This document shows, piece by piece, positions 9,733 through 18,440 of a stretch of DNA of 64,000 nucleotides (positions are counted from its first letter, which is position 1; each line of letters begins with the position of its first letter). A program made the translations under genes and the position numbers. A model generated the notes under the pieces. It saw only the letters and a list, made by a program, of their open reading frames with translations, did not search any database and had not been told where the DNA came from. The stretch is from Maricaulaceae bacterium (GTDB taxonomy: Bacteria; Pseudomonadota; Alphaproteobacteria; Caulobacterales; Maricaulaceae): NCBI GenBank assembly GCA_026126205.1, contig JAHCJP010000004.1, forward strand, positions 124,001-188,000, given 5' to 3'.

Positions 9733-10188
9733 TTATTCAAGCGCGCCAAGCTGCCGCGACGCTTCGGCGAGCGCGATTGCGGCGCTGACCGCGACGTTCA
9801 GCGACCGGGCCTGCGGCCGAATCGGTATCCGCACCCGCGCGCCGGCGGCGTCATGGACGCTGGCTGGAACGCCGGCGCTCTCGCGCCCGAACAGCAGCCG
9901 GTCATCGGGGTGGAAGGCGAAATCCCACAATGAATCCGCGCCCCGGGTGGTGAACAGGACGAGCCGCCCCCGCGCCGCCTGCGCGCTGTGAAGGTAGGCG
10001 TTCCAGGACGTATGCCGGACAAGGTCCGCGGGCTGTCCGTAATCCATCGCGGCGCGGCGCAGTTTCGCGTCGCTGAGCAGGAATCCGCAGGGCTCGATCA
10101 CGTCGATGGCCGCGCCGAAACAGGCGGACAGACGCATCGCCGCGCCAAGATTTTGCGGAATATCCGGTTGAAAAAATACCAGCCTCAT
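9733..10188 (-). CDS. trmL: tRNA (cytidine(34)-2'-O)-methyltransferase
   Basis: A 151-residue SPOUT methyltransferase. It begins [15 protein letters not shown] and contains the three knot motifs: the N-terminal PQN(L/I)[12 protein letters not shown], and [23 protein letters not shown] at the C-terminus. Length and motifs match TrmL (YibK), which methylates the 2'-O of the wobble base of tRNA-Leu. It is divergent from petA. Confidence 0.93.
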   Translation of the reverse strand: MRLVFFQPDIPQNLGAAMRLSACFGAAIDVIEPCGFLLSDAKLRRAAMDYGQPADLVRHTSWNAYLHSAQAARGRLVLFTTRGADSLWDFAFHPDDRLLFGRESAGVPASVHDAAGARVRIPIRPQARSLNVAVSAAIALAEASRQLGALE

Positions 10189-10315
10189 TCTACAGCCCGG
10201 CGTCAGCCAAGCGCGCTTTGCGCCTGCGGCGCCCTGCCGCTGGGACGCTGCGCGCTACGGCGTTACATTGCTGCGCGCTCTCGCCCGCAGAGCGCGCCGC
10301 GTCAAGCGGGGAAGT

Positions 10316-10337
10316 TCCGGCCGCGCCTGCGGCCGGA
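10316..10337 (+). promoter_or_regulatory. Leader hairpin upstream of petA
   Basis: A perfect 9-bp stem (TCCGGCCGC / GCGGCCGGA) with a GCCT loop lies 29 bases before the petA GTG, inside the 178-base gap between trmL and petA that must hold both promoters. No T-tract follows, so it is not a standard terminator. It may stabilise the leader or simply be GC-rich chance; no -35/-10 pair was convincing. Confidence 0.35.
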
Positions 10338-10366
10338 CGTAACAGGAAACACGAAGAGGTCGGCCC

Positions 10367-10954
10367 GTGACGAAAGCAGCAGCGCAAGCGGACCATGCGG
10401 CGGAGCCAACGCGCCGCGACTTCATCCACATCGCCACCGGCGGCATGGCCGTCATCGGCGGCGCCCTGGTGCTGTGGCCGTTCATCGACCAGATGAACCC
10501 GGCCGCGGACACGCTGGCGCTGGCCTCGATCCGCATCGACATCTCGCCGATCGCGGAGGGCCAGGAGATCACCGTGATGTGGCGCGGCGGCCCGGTGTTC
10601 ATCCGCCATCGCAGCGAACGCGAGATCGAGGCGGCCCGCGCCGAGGCGCTGGAGGCCTTGCCCGACCGCCTGGCCCGCAACGACAACCTGCCCGACAACG
10701 CCCCGGCGACGGACGAGAACCGCTCCGCCGCCTCCATCGAGGGCGGCAGCGCGGCGTTTCTGATCATGCGCGGCAACTGCACCCACCTGGGCTGCGTGCC
10801 GCTGAAGGAGGCCGGGGACTACCACGGCTGGTACTGCCCGTGCCACGGCTCGCACTACGACACGTCGGGCCGCATCCGCCGCGGGCCTGCGCCGGAGAAT
10901 CTCAGCGTACCGCCTCTGCGGTTCGTGACTGAAACCGAAGTCCAGATCGGCTGA
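10367..10954 (+). CDS. petA: Ubiquinol-cytochrome c reductase Rieske iron-sulfur subunit
   Basis: A 195-residue Rieske protein. The N-terminus has an RRDF twin-arginine-type motif at residues 16-19 followed by a membrane anchor (about 23-45). The [2Fe-2S] ligands are in CTHLGC and CPCHGS, with the disulfide cysteines in the same loops. It transfers electrons from ubiquinol to cytochrome c1 in the bc1 complex on the periplasmic side. The start is a GTG preceded by GAAGAGG. petB follows after 16 bases. Confidence 0.96.
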   Translation: MTKAAAQADHAAEPTRRDFIHIATGGMAVIGGALVLWPFIDQMNPAADTLALASIRIDISPIAEGQEITVMWRGGPVFIRHRSEREIEAARAEALEALPDRLARNDNLPDNAPATDENRSAASIEGGSAAFLIMRGNCTHLGCVPLKEAGDYHGWYCPCHGSHYDTSGRIRRGPAPENLSVPPLRFVTETEVQIG

Positions 10955-10970
10955 GCGGGGAACGACGACC

Positions 10971-12260
10971 ATGAGCGGACCTTCGACCTACGAACCGAAG
11001 ACCCCTTTCACCCGCTGGCTGGACGCCCGCCTGCCGATCGTGCGGCTGGGCTGGGACAGCTTCGTCGATTTCCCGACGCCGCGGAACCTGAACTACTGGT
11101 GGACCTTCGGCGGCATCCTCGCCGTGTTCCTGATGATCCAGATCATCACCGGCATCGTGCTGGCCATGCACTACGTGCCGCATGTCGACTACGCCTTCGA
11201 CAGCGTGGAGCGCATCCGCCGTGACGTGAACTATGGCTGGCTGATCCAGGCCATGCACGCCAACGGCGCCAGCTTCATGTTCCTGGCCGTCTACATCCAC
11301 ATGTTCCGGGGGCTCTATTACGGCTCCTACAAGCAACCGCGGGAGCTGCTGTGGATCCTCGGCGTCGTCATCTACATCCTGATGATGGCCGCGGCCTTCA
11401 TGGGGTATGTGCTGCCCTGGGGCCAGATGTCCTACTGGGGCGCGATGGTGATCACCAACCTGATCGGCGCGTTGCCGCTGGTGGGAGACGCCATCCGCGA
11501 ATGGCTGTGGGGAGGATTCTCGGTCGGCAACGCCACCCTGAACCGCTTCTTCTCGCTGCACTATCTGATCCCGTTCGTGATCGCCGGCGTGGTGATCCTG
11601 CACATCTGGGCGCTGCACGTGCCCGGCAACGGCAATCCGGATGGCGTGGAGGTGAAAGGCAAGGGCGACACCCTGCCGTTCCACCCCTACTACACGGTCA
11701 AGGACGCCTTCGCGATCGTGGTGTTCCTGATCCTGTTCGCGGGCTTCGTGTTCTTCGCGCCGAACGTGCTGGGTCACGCCGACAACTTCATCGAGGCCGA
11801 CCCGCTGATCACCCCGGCGCACATCGTGCCCGAATGGTACCTGCTGCCGTTCTACGCCATCCTGCGCGCCGTGCCCGACAAGCTGGGCGGCGTGCTGCTG
11901 ATGTTCGGCGCCATCGGCGTGCTGTTCGTGCTGCCCTGGCTGGATACGTCGAAGGTGCGCTCCATGCGCTACCGCCCGCTGGCGCGCTGGTTCTTCGTTT
12001 TCTTCGTCATCATCTGCCTGCTGCTGGGCTGGTGCGGCGCGGAGAACCCGGACGACCTGGTGTTCAAGCTGGGCTATGACGCGGCGGGTAACGAGACCGG
12101 CTTCAGCTTCCTGTGGCTGGCGCGCATCGGCACCGCCTACTACTTCGCGTATTTCCTGATCATCCTGCCGCTGCTGGGCTTCATCGAGAAACCGAAAGAG
12201 CGCCCGGCCAGCATCGAGGCCGCGGTGCTGGGCGACGCCGCGCCGAAGCCGGCGGAATAA
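10971..12260 (+). CDS. petB: Cytochrome b subunit of bc1 complex
   Basis: A 429-residue cytochrome b with eight hydrophobic helices. Heme-ligand histidines are visible in [34 protein letters not shown] and ILHIWALH. The ubiquinol-oxidation motif [13 protein letters not shown] (PEWY) is present near residue 285. It binds hemes bL and bH and catalyses the Q-cycle. It sits between petA and petC with 16- and 10-base gaps, the classical operon order. Confidence 0.97.
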   Translation: MSGPSTYEPKTPFTRWLDARLPIVRLGWDSFVDFPTPRNLNYWWTFGGILAVFLMIQIITGIVLAMHYVPHVDYAFDSVERIRRDVNYGWLIQAMHANGASFMFLAVYIHMFRGLYYGSYKQPRELLWILGVVIYILMMAAAFMGYVLPWGQMSYWGAMVITNLIGALPLVGDAIREWLWGGFSVGNATLNRFFSLHYLIPFVIAGVVILHIWALHVPGNGNPDGVEVKGKGDTLPFHPYYTVKDAFAIVVFLILFAGFVFFAPNVLGHADNFIEADPLITPAHIVPEWYLLPFYAILRAVPDKLGGVLLMFGAIGVLFVLPWLDTSKVRSMRYRPLARWFFVFFVIICLLLGWCGAENPDDLVFKLGYDAAGNETGFSFLWLARIGTAYYFAYFLIILPLLGFIEKPKERPASIEAAVLGDAAPKPAE

Positions 12261-12270
12261 GGGGGCGACC

Positions 12271-13071
12271 ATGACCATGCTTCGCATTTTCGCCGCCGCG
12301 GCCGCCGCTATCGCCATCACCGGAACCGCGCTGGCCGCCGATCCGGCCCGCAAGCCGGAGCGTCACGACTGGGGCTTCTCCGGCCCGTTCGGCATGTTCG
12401 ACCGCGCTGCGCTCCAGCGTGGTTTTCAGGTCTACCAGGAAGTCTGCGCCGCCTGTCATGGCTTGCGCCAGCTTTCGTTCCGCCATCTTGGCGACGACGG
12501 CGGCCCGTTCCACGATCCGGCCTATCCGAACCCGAACGACAACCCGGTGGTGCGCTACATCGCCGCCCGCTACATGATCGAGGACGGGCCCGACGATGTC
12601 GGCGACATGTTCGAGCGCGAGGGCGTGCCCGCCGACCGCTTCCCGTCGCCTTATCCCAATGACGCTGCGGCCCGCGCCTCCAACGGCGGCGCGCTGCCGC
12701 CGGACCTGTCGGTGATCGTCAGCGCCCGCGCCGGCGGCGCGGACTATATCCGCTCGCTGCTGCTGGGATATGACTACGATCCGCCGGAGGGGTTCAGCGT
12801 CGAGCCGCCGATGCGCTACAACGCCTATTTCCCCGGCGAGCGCATCATGATGGCCAATCCGCTGGTCGAGGGCATGGTCACCTATGCCGACGGCACGGAA
12901 GCCAGCGTCGAGCAGATGGCCAATGACGTCACCGAGTTTCTGGCCTGGGCGTCCGACCCGAAGCTGGAGCAACGCCGCAGGATTGGCGGGATGACGCTGA
13001 TCTTCCTGTTCGTCTTCGCCGGCCTGCTGTGGTTCTCCTACAAGCAGGTCTGGCGCAACGTCGCGCACTAG
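12271..13071 (+). CDS. petC: Cytochrome c1
   Basis: A 266-residue cytochrome c1. A Sec signal peptide ends at about ALAADP (residue 23). The heme-binding CAACH motif is in QEVCAACHGL, and a C-terminal membrane anchor (about residues 240-258, LIFLFVFAGLLWFSYK) tethers it to the inner membrane. A methionine ligand lies in the PMRYNAYFPG segment. It accepts electrons from the Rieske protein. A perfect terminator follows 25 bases after the stop. Confidence 0.96.
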   Translation: MTMLRIFAAAAAAIAITGTALAADPARKPERHDWGFSGPFGMFDRAALQRGFQVYQEVCAACHGLRQLSFRHLGDDGGPFHDPAYPNPNDNPVVRYIAARYMIEDGPDDVGDMFEREGVPADRFPSPYPNDAAARASNGGALPPDLSVIVSARAGGADYIRSLLLGYDYDPPEGFSVEPPMRYNAYFPGERIMMANPLVEGMVTYADGTEASVEQMANDVTEFLAWASDPKLEQRRRIGGMTLIFLFVFAGLLWFSYKQVWRNVAH

Positions 13072-13096
13072 CGCCGCGGACGGGCTGAAACGAACG

Positions 13097-13125
13097 CGCC
13101 GCCGGGCCGTCCCCGGCGGCGTTTT
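13097..13125 (+). terminator. Rho-independent terminator of petABC
   Basis: A perfect 10-bp GC stem (CGCCGCCGGG / CCCGGCGGCG) with a 5-base loop is followed at once by TTTT. It lies 25 bases after the petC stop. Confidence 0.9.
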
Positions 13126-13202
13126 CATGTCCGCCGCCATCGCCCCTCGACCGCGGGCCGGGGCTGGTGTTGTATGGCCGCTGATCCAGCCGGAGCCTCC
13201 GC

Positions 13203-13580
13203 ATGATCCTCGCGCTCGCCGCCGCGCTCAGCCTCGCCGCCGATGCGCCGCGCCCGTCCATCGAATGCTCGGCGCACCTGACCGACGCCGCGGCGCGCCG
13301 GACCTGCCTGCAGGACCTGCTGACCACGGCCGAGGCGGCGCTGGCCGCCGCCCACGCCGCCGCGCGCGAGGAGGCCGAGGAGATCGACCTTGAACTGCCG
13401 GGCCACGCCCGCGCCGCGCAGCGGCTGGACGCCGCGCAGACGGCGTGGAGCGCCTACGCCGCCGCCGAGTGCGAGCGCCGGGCGGCGCTGCTGATGATCG
13501 GCGAGGCGGGCGACGAGGTGCGCCTCGACTGCCGCATATCGCTGGCGCGGGCGCGGGCGGCGGAACTGCGGGACAATTAG
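13203..13580 (+). CDS. Exported LprI-like (DUF1311) protein
   Basis: A 125-residue protein with a short signal peptide (to about AADA, residue 15) and four Cys. The segment [16 protein letters not shown] matches the LprI/DUF1311 family, whose founding member inhibits lysozyme. Likely periplasmic; an anti-lysozyme role is inference from the family only. It lies between the petC terminator and apt. Confidence 0.75.
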   Translation: MILALAAALSLAADAPRPSIECSAHLTDAAARRTCLQDLLTTAEAALAAAHAAAREEAEEIDLELPGHARAAQRLDAAQTAWSAYAAAECERRAALLMIGEAGDEVRLDCRISLARARAAELRDN

Positions 13581-13594
13581 GGGGCAAGGGGATT

Positions 13595-14131
13595 ATGCCG
13601 CTGGACATCATCAGGAACGCGATCCGCACCATCCCGGACTATCCGAAGCCGGGCATCCAGTTCCGCGACGTCACCACGCTGATGAAGGACGCGCGCGCCT
13701 TCCGCGCCGCCATCGACGCCATGGTCCAGCCCTGGGCCGGCGCCAAGATCGACCATGTCGCGGGGGTGGAGGCGCGGGGTTTCATCCTCGGCGGCGCGGT
13801 GGCGCACCAGCTCTCCTGCGGCTTCACGCCGGTGCGCAAGCGCGGCAAGCTGCCCCATCGCACGCTGATCGAGGAATACGAGCTGGAATACGGCTCCGAC
13901 GCGGTGGAGATCCATGTCGACGCGGTGGGCGAGCATGACCGGGTGCTGCTGGTCGACGACCTGGTGGCCACCGGCGGCACGGCGCTGGCGGCGGTGAAGC
14001 TGCTGCGCCGGGCGGGGGCCGACGTGGTCGGCGCCGCCTTCGTCATCGACCTGCCGGGCCTTGGCGGCGCGCTGCGGCTGGAGGATGCGGGCGTGCCGGT
14101 CTCGTCGCTGGTCAGCTTCGAGGGCGATTGA
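13595..14131 (+). CDS. apt: Adenine phosphoribosyltransferase
   Basis: A 178-residue type I phosphoribosyltransferase. It shows [16 protein letters not shown] near the N-terminus, [10 protein letters not shown], and the PRPP loop [14 protein letters not shown] (residues about 110-123). It salvages adenine to AMP. A longer open frame exists upstream, but the ATG at 13595 gives the family N-terminus and follows GGGGGCAAGGGG. Confidence 0.95.
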   Translation: MPLDIIRNAIRTIPDYPKPGIQFRDVTTLMKDARAFRAAIDAMVQPWAGAKIDHVAGVEARGFILGGAVAHQLSCGFTPVRKRGKLPHRTLIEEYELEYGSDAVEIHVDAVGEHDRVLLVDDLVATGGTALAAVKLLRRAGADVVGAAFVIDLPGLGGALRLEDAGVPVSSLVSFEGD

Positions 14132-14140
14132 GCGTTTCCC

Positions 14141-14265
14141 CCCGTCCTTCGTGGCTCTGCGCCTTTGGCGCATCGCACCTCAGGATGAGGGGAAAGGGGT
14201 TGAATCAACCAATACCCTCACCCTGAGGAGTCCCGGCCGTCAGGCCGGGCCACGAAGGGCGAGGG
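14141..14265. repeat. Dispersed composite palindromic repeat, copy A
   Basis: One of three copies in this window (others at 31971 and 59814). The left half is CCGTCCTTCGTGGCT, a short variable hairpin, then CGCACCTCAGGATGAGGG. The right half is the same in reverse orientation: CCTCACCCTGAGGAGTCCCG, a variable hairpin, then GGGCCACGAAGGGCGAGGG. The halves are separated by about 25 bases. It lies between apt and the convergent peptidase S10 gene, 9 bases after the apt stop, so it may also act as a bidirectional terminator. Confidence 0.85.
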
Positions 14266-14275
14266 GTCCAGCCCC

Positions 14276-15793
14276 CTATTCCGGCAGGTCTTCTCCGCGC
14301 ACGAAGGCGCGCAGATGCGCGCCCTGGCGGACCAGCGACGGTTCGTGGATGTACATCATGTGCCCGGATTCGTAATAGCGCATCACGACGCGGTCGGCGT
14401 CGAAGCCCGGCTGCATGAAGGTCAGCTCGGTGCCGAAGAACGGCGTCGCGGCGTCGTAATAGCCGTTGGCGACGAACACGCGCAGGTCGGCGTTCTGGCG
14501 CATGGCGCGCGCCAGCCACGGCGCGACATTGGCGTATCCCGTGCGCCCGCCCGCCTGCCCGCCGGCGGTCAGCGACCAGTTCCAGTTCCGCACCCCGCCC
14601 AGCGTCACGTACTGCCGGTCGATGGTCACGCCGAGGGTGCGGGTGAAATAGTCCAGCATCGCGGCGGTATAGCCGGCGTCGATGCCATAGGCCGAGGGGT
14701 CGTATTCCGGGCTTTCGCCCACCCCGTCCGGCTCGACGCCGCGATAGCGCGTGTCCAGCCGCCCCACCGACACCCCCTCGTCGCGCAGCAATTCGCGCAT
14801 GAACCGGTTCAGCGGAATGCGCAGGTTGGCGGCGCGCAGCCAGCTTTCGGACAGCCCGGTATAGCGCGCCAGCGCGGCGGCGATGCGCGCCTCCTCCGCC
14901 GCGCCCAGCGTCGATCCGCGCGCCAGCGCCGGCAGGTATTCGGACAGCGCGAATTCGCGCACCTCGTCCAGGAACGCCTCGATATCGCCGCCCCAGGGCT
15001 CGCGGTCGACCCGGCCGTGATACCAGCCGGTGGCGGCGTAGGTGGGGAACAGGCCGACATGGCCGATGTCATTGCCGGCGTCGGTGGCGGCGTAGCGGAA
15101 ATCGAGGATCGAGGAGATCAGCCCCACGCCGTTGATCGCCACGTCGGTCCAGCCGCCCTCCAGCTCCTGCAGCAGCGCGGCGATGCGCGTGGTGCCATAG
15201 CTTTCGCCGAACAGGTATTTCGGCGAGTTCCAGCGCCGGTGCTCGGTCAGCCATTGCCGGATGAAGGCCGACAGCGACTGCGCGTCCTCGCGCACGCCCC
15301 AGAACTCGCTGGTGGGCGCATCGCCCAGCGTGCGGCTCCACCCCGTGCCCACCGGGTCGATGAACACCAGGTCGGCCACGTCGATCAGCGAATGCGGATT
15401 GGGAACCACGTCGAACGGCGCCGCGCCGTCGTCGCGCGCGTCGGAGGGCAGCACGACGCGGTACGGCCCGATCACCCCCATGTGCAGCCACAGGCTGGCC
15501 GATCCCGGCCCGCCGTTGAACACGAAGGCCACCGGGCGGTTGCGCGCATCGCGCACCCCGTCGGCCAGGTAGGTGGTGTGAAAGATCGCCGCCCGCGGCT
15601 CTCCGGCGTCGTTGCGCATGATCATCTCGCCGGCGATGACGCGGTAACGCACGCTGGTCCCGCCGGCGTTGACCTGGCCGCGGCTCTCGAACGCCAGCCC
15701 GCCATCCTCGCGCGGTTGCGGCGCGGCGTCCTGGGCGGCGGCGGAGCAGGCGAGCAGCATGCCCGCGGCGGCGGCGGCGATCAGGTGTCTCAT
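14276..15793 (-). CDS. Exported serine carboxypeptidase (peptidase S10)
   Basis: A 505-residue peptidase S10. A signal peptide ends at about residue 20; LLAC at residues 13-16 could be a lipobox, so it may be a lipoprotein. Family motifs are FNGGPGSASLW near residue 92, the nucleophile motif GESYGTTR near 197, and the catalytic Asp/His regions in VANGYYDAATPF and YYESGHMMYIHEPS. It removes C-terminal residues from peptides in the periplasm or at the cell surface. Convergent with apt. Confidence 0.92.
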   Translation of the reverse strand: MRHLIAAAAAGMLLACSAAAQDAAPQPREDGGLAFESRGQVNAGGTSVRYRVIAGEMIMRNDAGEPRAAIFHTTYLADGVRDARNRPVAFVFNGGPGSASLWLHMGVIGPYRVVLPSDARDDGAAPFDVVPNPHSLIDVADLVFIDPVGTGWSRTLGDAPTSEFWGVREDAQSLSAFIRQWLTEHRRWNSPKYLFGESYGTTRIAALLQELEGGWTDVAINGVGLISSILDFRYAATDAGNDIGHVGLFPTYAATGWYHGRVDREPWGGDIEAFLDEVREFALSEYLPALARGSTLGAAEEARIAAALARYTGLSESWLRAANLRIPLNRFMRELLRDEGVSVGRLDTRYRGVEPDGVGESPEYDPSAYGIDAGYTAAMLDYFTRTLGVTIDRQYVTLGGVRNWNWSLTAGGQAGGRTGYANVAPWLARAMRQNADLRVFVANGYYDAATPFFGTELTFMQPGFDADRVVMRYYESGHMMYIHEPSLVRQGAHLRAFVRGEDLPE

Positions 15794-15896
15794 GGCGTCA
15801 TCCCTCCCCGGATGCGGCTGGCCTGGTGCTTTGGGGCGCGAGCCTGACCCGCCCCCGCCCCGCGCGCAAGCGCCGTGCGCGGCGGCGCTCCACTGT

Positions 15897-16372
15897 CATC
15901 CCGGAACACCCTCCTTCCCCTCGATGGGGAAGAGCCTGCCCCGGACTTGATCCGGGGTGGCCGCGAAGCGGCCGGAAGGGGTGTTGGCGAGGCTTCGCCG
16001 GACAAGGCTCGCTGACGGCGCGCCGTCACAGCGTTTCACCATCCACCATAGCGCAGATCACCCCTCCCCCGCCCTTCGGGCGGACCCTCCCCATCGAGGG
16101 GAGGGAGGGTTCGAAACCTGCGACGCAGAGCGCCGCCTCGACGGCCAGCGCGTCGCGCACATGCCCCCGATCCCGGAAAACCGCTCCATGCACCCATTAT
16201 ACCCCCGCCGCAGGGGGGTGAGGATAAATTGGCCGCAAGGCCCGGCGGCGCTGATGATCCTGCGCGGATAACTCCCGCCTTCCCCCTCGACGGGGCGGTG
16301 AGCCGGGCCGTTGCGCTCAATCCTCCCTTTGTGGGGGAGAGCCCGCTCCGGCCTTGAGCCGGGGCGACCCGA
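15897..16372. repeat. Cluster of intergenic palindromic repeats
   Basis: There is no gene between 15794 and 16725. This part is packed with palindromes: CTTCCCCTCGATGGGGAAG, CCCCGGACTTGATCCGGGG and GGCCGCGAAGCGGCC nested inside an AACACCC...GGGTGTT outer pair (15901-15983); CCGCCCTTCGGGCGG and CCCTCCCCATCGAGGGGAGGG (about 16070-16110); and degenerate versions at 16290-16372. The form is typical of REP-like or miniature palindromic elements. They end just before the lower-GC DNA that carries the CBASS operon. Confidence 0.6.
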
Positions 16373-16457
16373 TGGTCCGGAGGGGTGATTCGCGAGAAAT
16401 TTCTGTTGAAGCTTTCTCCCGAATCAGGCCAGAGCTTAACAAACCCTATATCTGGTG

Positions 16458-16485
16458 TTGCGCCCGCAGAAAACCCTGCTATATG
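16458..16485 (+). promoter_or_regulatory. Possible sigma-70 promoter for the CBASS operon
   Basis: TTGCGC (16458-16463) and TATATG (16480-16485) are separated by 16 bases in the AT-richer leader upstream of the CD-NTase gene. Each matches the consensus only partly. Chosen because it is the best pair in 16380-16700; weak evidence. Confidence 0.25.
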
Positions 16486-16564
16486 GTAGGTTGCGATGGT
16501 CGCTTTAGCAGTCTTGACCGTTGGCTGCTAATCGGCTCTCGTGTAAGCGACGGCGCATAAGGAA

Positions 16565-16599
16565 AAGCCGTCGAAGGGCTTGCTCCCCTCCGACGGCTT
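16565..16599 (+). other. Leader hairpin in the CBASS upstream region
   Basis: AAGCCGTCGAAGGG (16565-16578) pairs with CCCTCCGACGGCTT (16586-16599) over 14 bp with one G/A mismatch and a 7-base loop. The sequence after it is CAATTT, not a run of T, so termination is uncertain. A smaller perfect 7-bp hairpin (TTAGCAG / CTGCTAA) precedes it at 16505-16531. Together with the next hairpin this gives the CBASS mRNA a structured leader if transcription starts upstream. Confidence 0.5.
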
Positions 16600-16687
16600 C
16601 AATTTGCGCTCCGGTAATACCGGTGAAGGGCACCGGGCGGATCAGCGCAGTAGCATCGCGTAATTTCGCGAAAAAGCTGACCGCGTC

Positions 16688-16724
16688 AAGCCCTCCACCT
16701 TCATTACGCCGTGATGGAGGGCTT
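16688..16724 (+). promoter_or_regulatory. Hairpin sequestering the CD-NTase ribosome-binding site
   Basis: AAGCCCTCCA (16688-16697) pairs perfectly with TGGAGGGCTT (16715-16724) around a 17-base loop. The right arm contains the Shine-Dalgarno GGAGGG (16716-16721), 4 bases before the chosen ATG at 16726, so the folded mRNA would hide the ribosome-binding site. The upstream GTG (16711) and ATG (16714) starts lie inside the loop. It could also act as a terminator for upstream transcription (TTT follows). Confidence 0.55.
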
Positions 16725-16725
16725 T

Positions 16726-17967
16726 ATGCCACCTGATACTACACCTTTAGATGAGTTCCTTATCGACGTCGCAACGTACCTTGAGCCGAGCGATCGGGAC
16801 AGGGCTGTCGCCGAGAACAGGTACCGACTTTTGAAAGATGTTCTCGATCGTCCCACAAGCCCGTTTCGCGACCTGCTGAACCAAGATGGTGCCCTGATTT
16901 ATGCACAAGGCTCAGTTGCTACCAGCACAGTAATCATTAACGGGGCTGACGCTGACCGCTTCGACGTTGATGCGATTGTCCAGTGTCGGTTTCCGCTTGA
17001 TTGGACACCTGAATACGCTCTTGATCAGCTTTATGAGGTGCTGAAAAATTTTCCGGGTGCGGAGGAGGTTGAGCGTTGCACACGTTGCGTCCAGATTCGC
17101 TTCGCCTTCATGCACCTGGATGTAACGTTGCTGGATCGCAACGGGCCGTTTCACATCAATCACGCAGGCGAGATTTTTCATTCTCCGGATGATGGAGGGG
17201 CATATAGGGTTCCCGCCAATCCGTATGGTTTCGGGGTCTGGTTTCGTGAGAACGCAGGCACCCCTGCCCGGGATTTCATCCAGCGCCTTGATGAGCGGCG
17301 CAAAATTTTTGTTGTGGACCGGCTCGTAAGTGCTGAGGCCGAGCGGGCCATCTTGGCCGATGCCGAACAAGAGGATTTGCCGGCTTTCTTGCCGGCGCGC
17401 CTAGACACTCCGAAGGCCCTCAGCCTGAAATTGCTCAAGCGGTTCTTGAACCTTCAATACGCTGATCTTGATCGCAAACGACCACCATCGATCTATCTCG
17501 CAAGGGTGTGCGGAGATGTTTCCGAGGTTCGGGGCCTCACCCAACAGCTGATCGCGCTTGCCATGAACATCGAGAGCAGGCTTCAAACCGCAATCACCGC
17601 AAGACGGAAGGTTCACGAAGTGAACCCCACTTACGAGCCTGACGTGATAACGGATCGCTGGCCGCAGTCGATTGGAGACATGGAGGTTCTAGCAGGCCGA
17701 CTCCATCACTTGGTCGATTCCCTGAACGCTGCGTCTCATCTGTCGCTCAAGGGTATCGTTGAGGTGCTTGAAGAGCTTTTTGGTGAGACGGTCGGCGAGC
17801 ATGTACGCAAGCTCATAAAGGAGTCCAGCCAGAACCGCGATGGGAAGAATTTCCCTTATATCGCTGTCGGCACTGGCGCAGTCTCTCAACTTCCTCCTTC
17901 CGATAGCGTGAGCCGGTACCGCCAACCTCCACCCCATAATTTTCACTGTGGGTGGAAAAAGAAATGA
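16726..17967 (+). CDS. CBASS CD-NTase (cGAS/DncV-like cyclic oligonucleotide synthase)
   Basis: A 413-residue nucleotidyltransferase. The fold signature is GS at residues 62-63 (YAQGSVATST), followed by the metal ligands Asp80 and Asp82 (DRFDVD) and a third Asp at 132 (MHLDVTLL), exactly as in cGAS-like CD-NTases. On phage infection such enzymes make a cyclic di- or trinucleotide that activates an effector. The ATG at 16726 was chosen for its Shine-Dalgarno; GTG 16711 and ATG 16714 are in frame. The product ends HCGWKKK rather than at a glycine. The stop overlaps the E2 gene start as ATGA. The clade and the nucleotide product cannot be told from sequence here. Confidence 0.88.
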   Translation: MPPDTTPLDEFLIDVATYLEPSDRDRAVAENRYRLLKDVLDRPTSPFRDLLNQDGALIYAQGSVATSTVIINGADADRFDVDAIVQCRFPLDWTPEYALDQLYEVLKNFPGAEEVERCTRCVQIRFAFMHLDVTLLDRNGPFHINHAGEIFHSPDDGGAYRVPANPYGFGVWFRENAGTPARDFIQRLDERRKIFVVDRLVSAEAERAILADAEQEDLPAFLPARLDTPKALSLKLLKRFLNLQYADLDRKRPPSIYLARVCGDVSEVRGLTQQLIALAMNIESRLQTAITARRKVHEVNPTYEPDVITDRWPQSIGDMEVLAGRLHHLVDSLNAASHLSLKGIVEVLEELFGETVGEHVRKLIKESSQNRDGKNFPYIAVGTGAVSQLPPSDSVSRYRQPPPHNFHCGWKKK

Positions 17968-18440
17968 CCCGCATACGCACAGCCGCTAGCCAGGTTGCGC
18001 GAATGAAACGGTTCTGGCCCGGCTTCGTACTCGTTACGAAAGGGCCAGAACATTATCAATGGGTTGGAGAGATCCGGCCTATTGCGGTGACGTACCGTGT
18101 GCTGGTTGATTGGAGCCTTGGAGAGGCGCCGAACGTGTCAATGTTGTCGCCCAAGCTGAAGCCGAGAGCGGGTGAACATTTTATCGATATTCCACATCTC
18201 AACCTTAATGTAGATCGACCTGAAAGATCAGCGTTTTGTCTTTTTGATCCGAACAACAACGAGTGGGACACGAGCAAGTTCATTGCTGATACCACTGTGC
18301 CGTGGGCTGCTGAATGGTTGTGGCGGTATGAGCAATGGCACCTTCTTGGCGCATGGATCGGCAGTGGCGTGGGCCCAGAAACTTTTCGCGAAGTTCTCCA
18401 AGCGGAAAAACTAAAGAAGGTAGAGAGTGATGGCCGGTAA
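17964..18440 (+). CDS. CBASS E2-like conjugating protein (type II short)
   Basis: A 158-residue E2-like protein. It has HLNLNVDRPERSAFCLF with the likely catalytic Cys92, then WDTSKFIADTTVPWAAEWLWRYE and a WIGSG end, the pattern of E2-only proteins in type II short CBASS operons. In type II CBASS, the E2 active-site Cys forms a link with the C-terminus of the CD-NTase and primes or restrains it. No E1 or JAB protease gene is present. The ATG at 17964 overlaps the cyclase stop; a GTG at 17952 is also in frame. It overlaps the effector gene by 11 bases, so the three proteins are translationally coupled. Confidence 0.85.
   Translation: MTRIRTAASQVARMKRFWPGFVLVTKGPEHYQWVGEIRPIAVTYRVLVDWSLGEAPNVSMLSPKLKPRAGEHFIDIPHLNLNVDRPERSAFCLFDPNNNEWDTSKFIADTTVPWAAEWLWRYEQWHLLGAWIGSGVGPETFREVLQAEKLKKVESDGR

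Noticed and set aside
9687..9749. Longer HemF starting at 9749
   Set aside because: It would overlap the 3' end of trmL by 17 bases and adds 21 residues (with an Arg-rich stretch) that are not part of the HemF family.
16380..16710. Search for a tRNA or tmRNA fragment as an attachment site next to CBASS
   Set aside because: Several hairpins are present but no T-arm or anticodon arm pattern was found.
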